Below are positions 57,945 through 64,000 of a DNA stretch of 64,000 nt, piece after piece. The position numbers and the translations under genes were made by a program. The stretch is from Salinimonas chungwhensis DSM 16280 (GTDB lineage: Bacteria > Pseudomonadota > Gammaproteobacteria > Enterobacterales > Alteromonadaceae). The first letter of the stretch is position 1, and every line of letters begins with the position of its first letter. The notes under the pieces were generated by a model, which was not told the DNA's origin, made no database searches, and worked only from the letters and a program-made list of their open reading frames with translations. The stretch lies in contig NZ_KB899378.1 in NCBI RefSeq assembly GCF_000378185.1, positions 248,001 to 312,000 of the forward strand, in the 5' to 3' direction.

Positions 57945-59999
57945 TTAATCCGGAGCCAGCTGCATAGCGTTTCGCCTGGATTGCATGCGCTCTGCCGAAG
58001 GAATCGCACTTTCCGCCAGTTGCTGGAACAGTGCGCTGGGGGCACCCAGCTGGTATTCATAAATGTAGCGGTATGCCATCACCGCTTTGACGTAGTGACG
58101 GGTTTCTTTATAAGGAATATTTTCAATCCAGATATCGGTTTCCATGCTGACATCCTCAGGCAACCATTCAAGCACTTTGCGCCAGCCGGCATTGTAAGAT
58201 GCCGAAATAAGCACCGGGTTATCGCCCAGTTTATCTCCCAGGTAGCGCAGATACTGCACCCCGTACTGTAAGTTATTGGCGGGTTCAAACAACGCTGAGC
58301 GGTTAAGTGTGGGAGTGCTTGTCTGACGGCGGTTATCTGCATTACGCTGGGCCAGATAGCGGGCAGTTCCCGGCATCAACTGCATCAGACCGGCAGCACC
58401 GGCCGGTGAAACCGCATCTGCCCGAAATGAGCTTTCCCGTCTGGCAATAGCCATGGCGAATGCTGGCTGCACATTGTAAGTTTCACCTACAGACGTAAAT
58501 TCGTTGGCATAGGCCAGCGGAAAACGCTTTTCGATATCATTTAGATAGCCGCTACGGGAAAAGCTGATGATAGACTGATCGTACCATCCCCAGTCACTGG
58601 CGAGCAGCGCCGCATCTTTGACCTGATCGGTGTCGATATGTGTGAGCAAATAATACCATTCTCGCCGGGCTTCAAGTTGCCGCCCCATTTGCAGAAACTC
58701 GTAAGCGCGCCGGGCACTGTCCAGCGCTGCCACTTTTTGAATTGCCTGATTATTATGGGGTGCCGGCTTGTGCAGTAAGGCCGGTTTCTGACCAACTTTG
58801 GCACTAGCTAAAAAGCCGTAATAATGGCGCTGGCCGGCCAAATCATTGTAAAGTTCCTCTGCCTGAGCGTGAAAGCCTTGGGCCTCCAGCGCCCGAGCCT
58901 GCCAATACATAAAGTTGTCATCACGACGCATGGACGCCGGCGCGTTATTGACCAGGCGCAATACTTCTGCCCATTTTCGGTGGCGCAGCAAATACGCTAA
59001 ATGCCAGCGTTTGACATCCTCGCGGGCGCCTTCGACATCAGCACGGCGCAGCCAGTCACCAGCGTCGGGGGCATTATCAATGGCTTTACTTAACGCAATT
59101 ACCCGGTGAACCTGCCTACGCTGCTCATTGCTGAAAATACCTTTTTCAGCATAATGGTTATACGCTTTGACCGCCTTGTCACCGTCTTGCCAGGCCAGTC
59201 GTTTGAGCGCGTATATCACCATAGGCTGTTCATAATCGCGATGGGTAAAACTGAACTGGCTGTAATTCAAAATATGCGCGGGATTATTGCGTACCGCCAG
59301 CCAGCGATCGGCAAGATGCTGCAACGACCCGGGCAACTTACTTTTAAGATAAGGCACCAGACGCGGGTTGCCAGAGGTGGCAGCTTTCTCAATACGCCCC
59401 AGAATCATTTCATCAGTCATCATACCGGCTTTTTGCCACTGCCTGAAAACCGGGTCGCATTCATCAGGCTGCGACTGGCCGCTTAACCAAATGGGCTCAA
59501 CTTTACTCAGCCAGTAACGGGGATTGCGGGCATCTTCTAATTGATATTGCAAGTACTGGCAGGTAATAGTGGCGCCCAGGCCGTCGCGATAATTAGCCAG
59601 GAATGCCGCGCGCGCGCCTTTGTCTGCCAGGTAGCGCAACCAGGACGAGCGAATGCCATAGCTGACAGGTCGGCCATCATAGCGGGCAAGAAACTGCTCA
59701 ATTTCATCGCGGTGGACCAAATCCATCTGCCGATACAGCCGTTGCCGCTCCAGATACGGGTACAACGGATAACCTTTTAAAGAAGCATATTGCTGCTTTA
59801 ATTCATCCAGCGAGGCATAGGACACAGTACGCAGCTGTTTTTCAAAATACGTAAACTGCTCGCGCTGCGCGGACTGACCACCATCAGGTAATACGTCAGC
59901 CAAAGCGATGCCGCTATGGCCCGTTAACGTGATCAGTGACAGAAAATAAAGACCCGGAGAAAATCGAAAAATGGAAGAAAAGATACTGCTTAACTGCAT
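57945..59999 (-). CDS. slt: Soluble lytic murein transglycosylase
   Basis: A 684-residue periplasmic enzyme cutting murein to 1,6-anhydro-muropeptides. A signal sequence (about 1-34, ending in ALA) is followed by a large alpha-helical ring domain (about 45-470) and a C-terminal lysozyme-like domain. The catalytic glutamate is in AIARRESSFRADAVSPAGAAGLMQLMPGTA; YLRYLGDKLGDNPVLISASYNAG and ETRHYVKAVMAY follow. Length and order match E. coli Slt70 (645). Its products are the substrates of AmpG-type permeases. Confidence 0.93.
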   Translation of the reverse strand: MQLSSIFSSIFRFSPGLYFLSLITLTGHSGIALADVLPDGGQSAQREQFTYFEKQLRTVSYASLDELKQQYASLKGYPLYPYLERQRLYRQMDLVHRDEIEQFLARYDGRPVSYGIRSSWLRYLADKGARAAFLANYRDGLGATITCQYLQYQLEDARNPRYWLSKVEPIWLSGQSQPDECDPVFRQWQKAGMMTDEMILGRIEKAATSGNPRLVPYLKSKLPGSLQHLADRWLAVRNNPAHILNYSQFSFTHRDYEQPMVIYALKRLAWQDGDKAVKAYNHYAEKGIFSNEQRRQVHRVIALSKAIDNAPDAGDWLRRADVEGAREDVKRWHLAYLLRHRKWAEVLRLVNNAPASMRRDDNFMYWQARALEAQGFHAQAEELYNDLAGQRHYYGFLASAKVGQKPALLHKPAPHNNQAIQKVAALDSARRAYEFLQMGRQLEARREWYYLLTHIDTDQVKDAALLASDWGWYDQSIISFSRSGYLNDIEKRFPLAYANEFTSVGETYNVQPAFAMAIARRESSFRADAVSPAGAAGLMQLMPGTARYLAQRNADNRRQTSTPTLNRSALFEPANNLQYGVQYLRYLGDKLGDNPVLISASYNAGWRKVLEWLPEDVSMETDIWIENIPYKETRHYVKAVMAYRYIYEYQLGAPSALFQQLAESAIPSAERMQSRRNAMQLAPD

Positions 60000-60440
60000 G
60001 ATGCCATCCCAAAAGAACGTCTGCTACCTGACCTGCCTACTGTAATAGCCATCTAACATCAGGGGATTTAGGGCAAACTTTTGCACAAATATTCTGCAAG
60101 TATGAACAAGTATAGACAAAGAAAATAGTATTACCGACGAATTTAATGTGGCCGACCCTATCGATTTTGAAAACTTCGCTATAGTCATTGCCAGGACTTG
60201 CCTGCACGCTTATTCTGGTAATTTATTATACAGCTGTAAATCATAAATTCGACTTGAATTTGTATTACATTGGCTCCATCTGTAAAACAAATTGAAACGC
60301 GCGTTTGAATTTTTGTTGAATTTTTCTTTTTGTTTGTCAAAAATCAACCCACCCTAACGCGTTAATGTGTCACAGTGGAACGATAATCGGGTTCAACTGA
60401 TAAAGCATTAGCAACCCGGCGACCGCCGAAGGAGAATAAA
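60000..60440. other. slt-fadB divergent intergenic region
   Basis: No gene is supported in these 441 bases, which are AT-rich in the middle. They contain a PsrA-like palindrome at 60292-60309 and the fadB ribosome binding site (AAGGAG). A minus-strand open frame starting at 60598 is antisense to fadB. Confidence 0.55.
60292..60309 (+). promoter_or_regulatory. PsrA-like fatty acid regulator site before fadBA
   Basis: TTGAAACGCGCGTTTGAA contains the perfect palindrome AAACGCGCGTTT and fits the published PsrA pattern (G/C)AAAC-N2-4-GTTT(G/C). PsrA is a TetR-type repressor of fad genes released by oleate. It lies 132 bases before fadB. The regulator gene is not in the window; the match is by eye. 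Confidence 0.6.
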
Positions 60441-63772
<3,332 letters not shown>

Positions 63773-63789
63773 CTGACTTAGCAAGAATC

Positions 63790-63813
63790 AAAAGGGCCTG
63801 CGGGCCCTTTTTT
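63790..63813. terminator. Terminator between fadA and the integrase
   Basis: AAAAGGGCC pairs with GGCCCTTTT across TGCG and is followed by a T run. It ends fadA and, with the A run on the other side, can also serve the convergent integrase, whose stop codon falls within the T run. Confidence 0.9.
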
Positions 63814-64000
63814 ATTTTGGCGGCGTAACCGATACCAGAGGACTCACCACTGCATTACCCCCGCGCTGCATAACATGCGTATAAATCTGAGTAGTTTTGA
63901 CATCGGTATGACCCAGTTGCTCCTGAACAGTACGGATATCCGCCCCTCGTTGCAGTAAATGCGTTGCAAAGCTATGGCGTAATGTGTGTGGTGAAACCGA
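63812..64000 (-). CDS. intI: Integron-type tyrosine recombinase, C-terminal part
   Basis: The reverse strand is open from the window edge to a TAA at 63814-63812, 62 residues, with no start visible. It reads [20 protein letters not shown], then [14 protein letters not shown], then [11 protein letters not shown]. These hold the catalytic HxxR, the later histidine and the tyrosine nucleophile of tyrosine recombinases. The tail after the tyrosine (THV, GG, SPL) is the hallmark of integron integrases rather than of XerC/XerD or phage integrases. IntI inserts and removes gene cassettes at attI and attC. attI and cassettes would lie beyond the right edge, past the integrase start. Convergent with fadA. 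Confidence 0.85.
   Translation of the reverse strand, partial: SVSPHTLRHSFATHLLQRGADIRTVQEQLGHTDVKTTQIYTHVMQRGGNAVVSPLVSVTPPK

Overview
This window is a stretch of gammaproteobacterial chromosome. It most likely comes from the Alteromonadaceae (Alteromonas, Salinimonas or Aestuariibacter type). This rests on protein character, on conserved blocks (rppH-ptsP-lgt-thyA; ftsB-ispD-ispF-truD-surE-pcm-yqaA-nlpD-rpoS; obg-rpmA-rplU divergent from ispB; fadBA), and on a PrsT-type TPR lipoprotein and an integron-type integrase, both known from that group. The genus is inferred. No rRNA, tRNA, CRISPR array or insertion sequence was found.

Layout. 1-7.3 kb: the 5' part of cpdA with a DUF1249 gene and nudF, divergent from tolC; a voltage-gated cation channel with an acidic Ca-like filter; a YrhK protein; and a CPA2 antiporter with a universal stress protein. 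7.3-13.1 kb: an ECF-like sigma factor with a small membrane partner, an 858-base stretch without a convincing gene, an AI-2E family permease and the long TPR lipoprotein. 13.3-26.4 kb: deaD, cysG, a secreted transglutaminase-like protein, phoH, rapA-rluA, YqhA, DUF3530, a small unknown protein and an AmpG-like permease. 26.4-33.9 kb: a minus-strand run rppH-ptsP / tauE-lgt-thyA-(REC-CheC)-(PAS-GGDEF). 34-42 kb: mutH, a membrane protein with a cut-short AraC-type HTH, a CYTH-CHAD triphosphatase, a YgiM-like SH3 protein and bifunctional putA without its DNA-binding domain. 42.7-49.2 kb: the ftsB-to-rpoS block. 49.4-53.3 kb: folA, obgE, rpmA, rplU and divergent ispB. 53.5-64 kb: an S9 peptidase lipoprotein, a divergent ZIP transporter, pepQ, slt, fadBA and the 3' end of an integron integrase that runs off the window.

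How the genes work together. Most are housekeeping functions: isoprenoid precursors and the quinone side chain, thymidylate/folate, mismatch repair, RNA 5'-end and cold-shock metabolism, beta-oxidation, proline catabolism, murein turnover and stress sigma S. Regulatory sites readable from the sequence include a PsrA-like palindrome before fadBA, a sigma70 promoter with a GC-rich discriminator before rplU, several palindromes in promoter regions, and clear intrinsic terminators.

The best lead for something new is the far right edge. An open frame without a visible start encodes the C-terminus of an IntI-type recombinase, so a chromosomal integron with attI and gene cassettes probably begins just beyond base 64000. 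Other points of interest are the channel filter, the REC-CheC plus diguanylate cyclase pair in the thyA operon, and the 7TM protein with a partial HTH. No complete unknown multigene system is visible inside the window.
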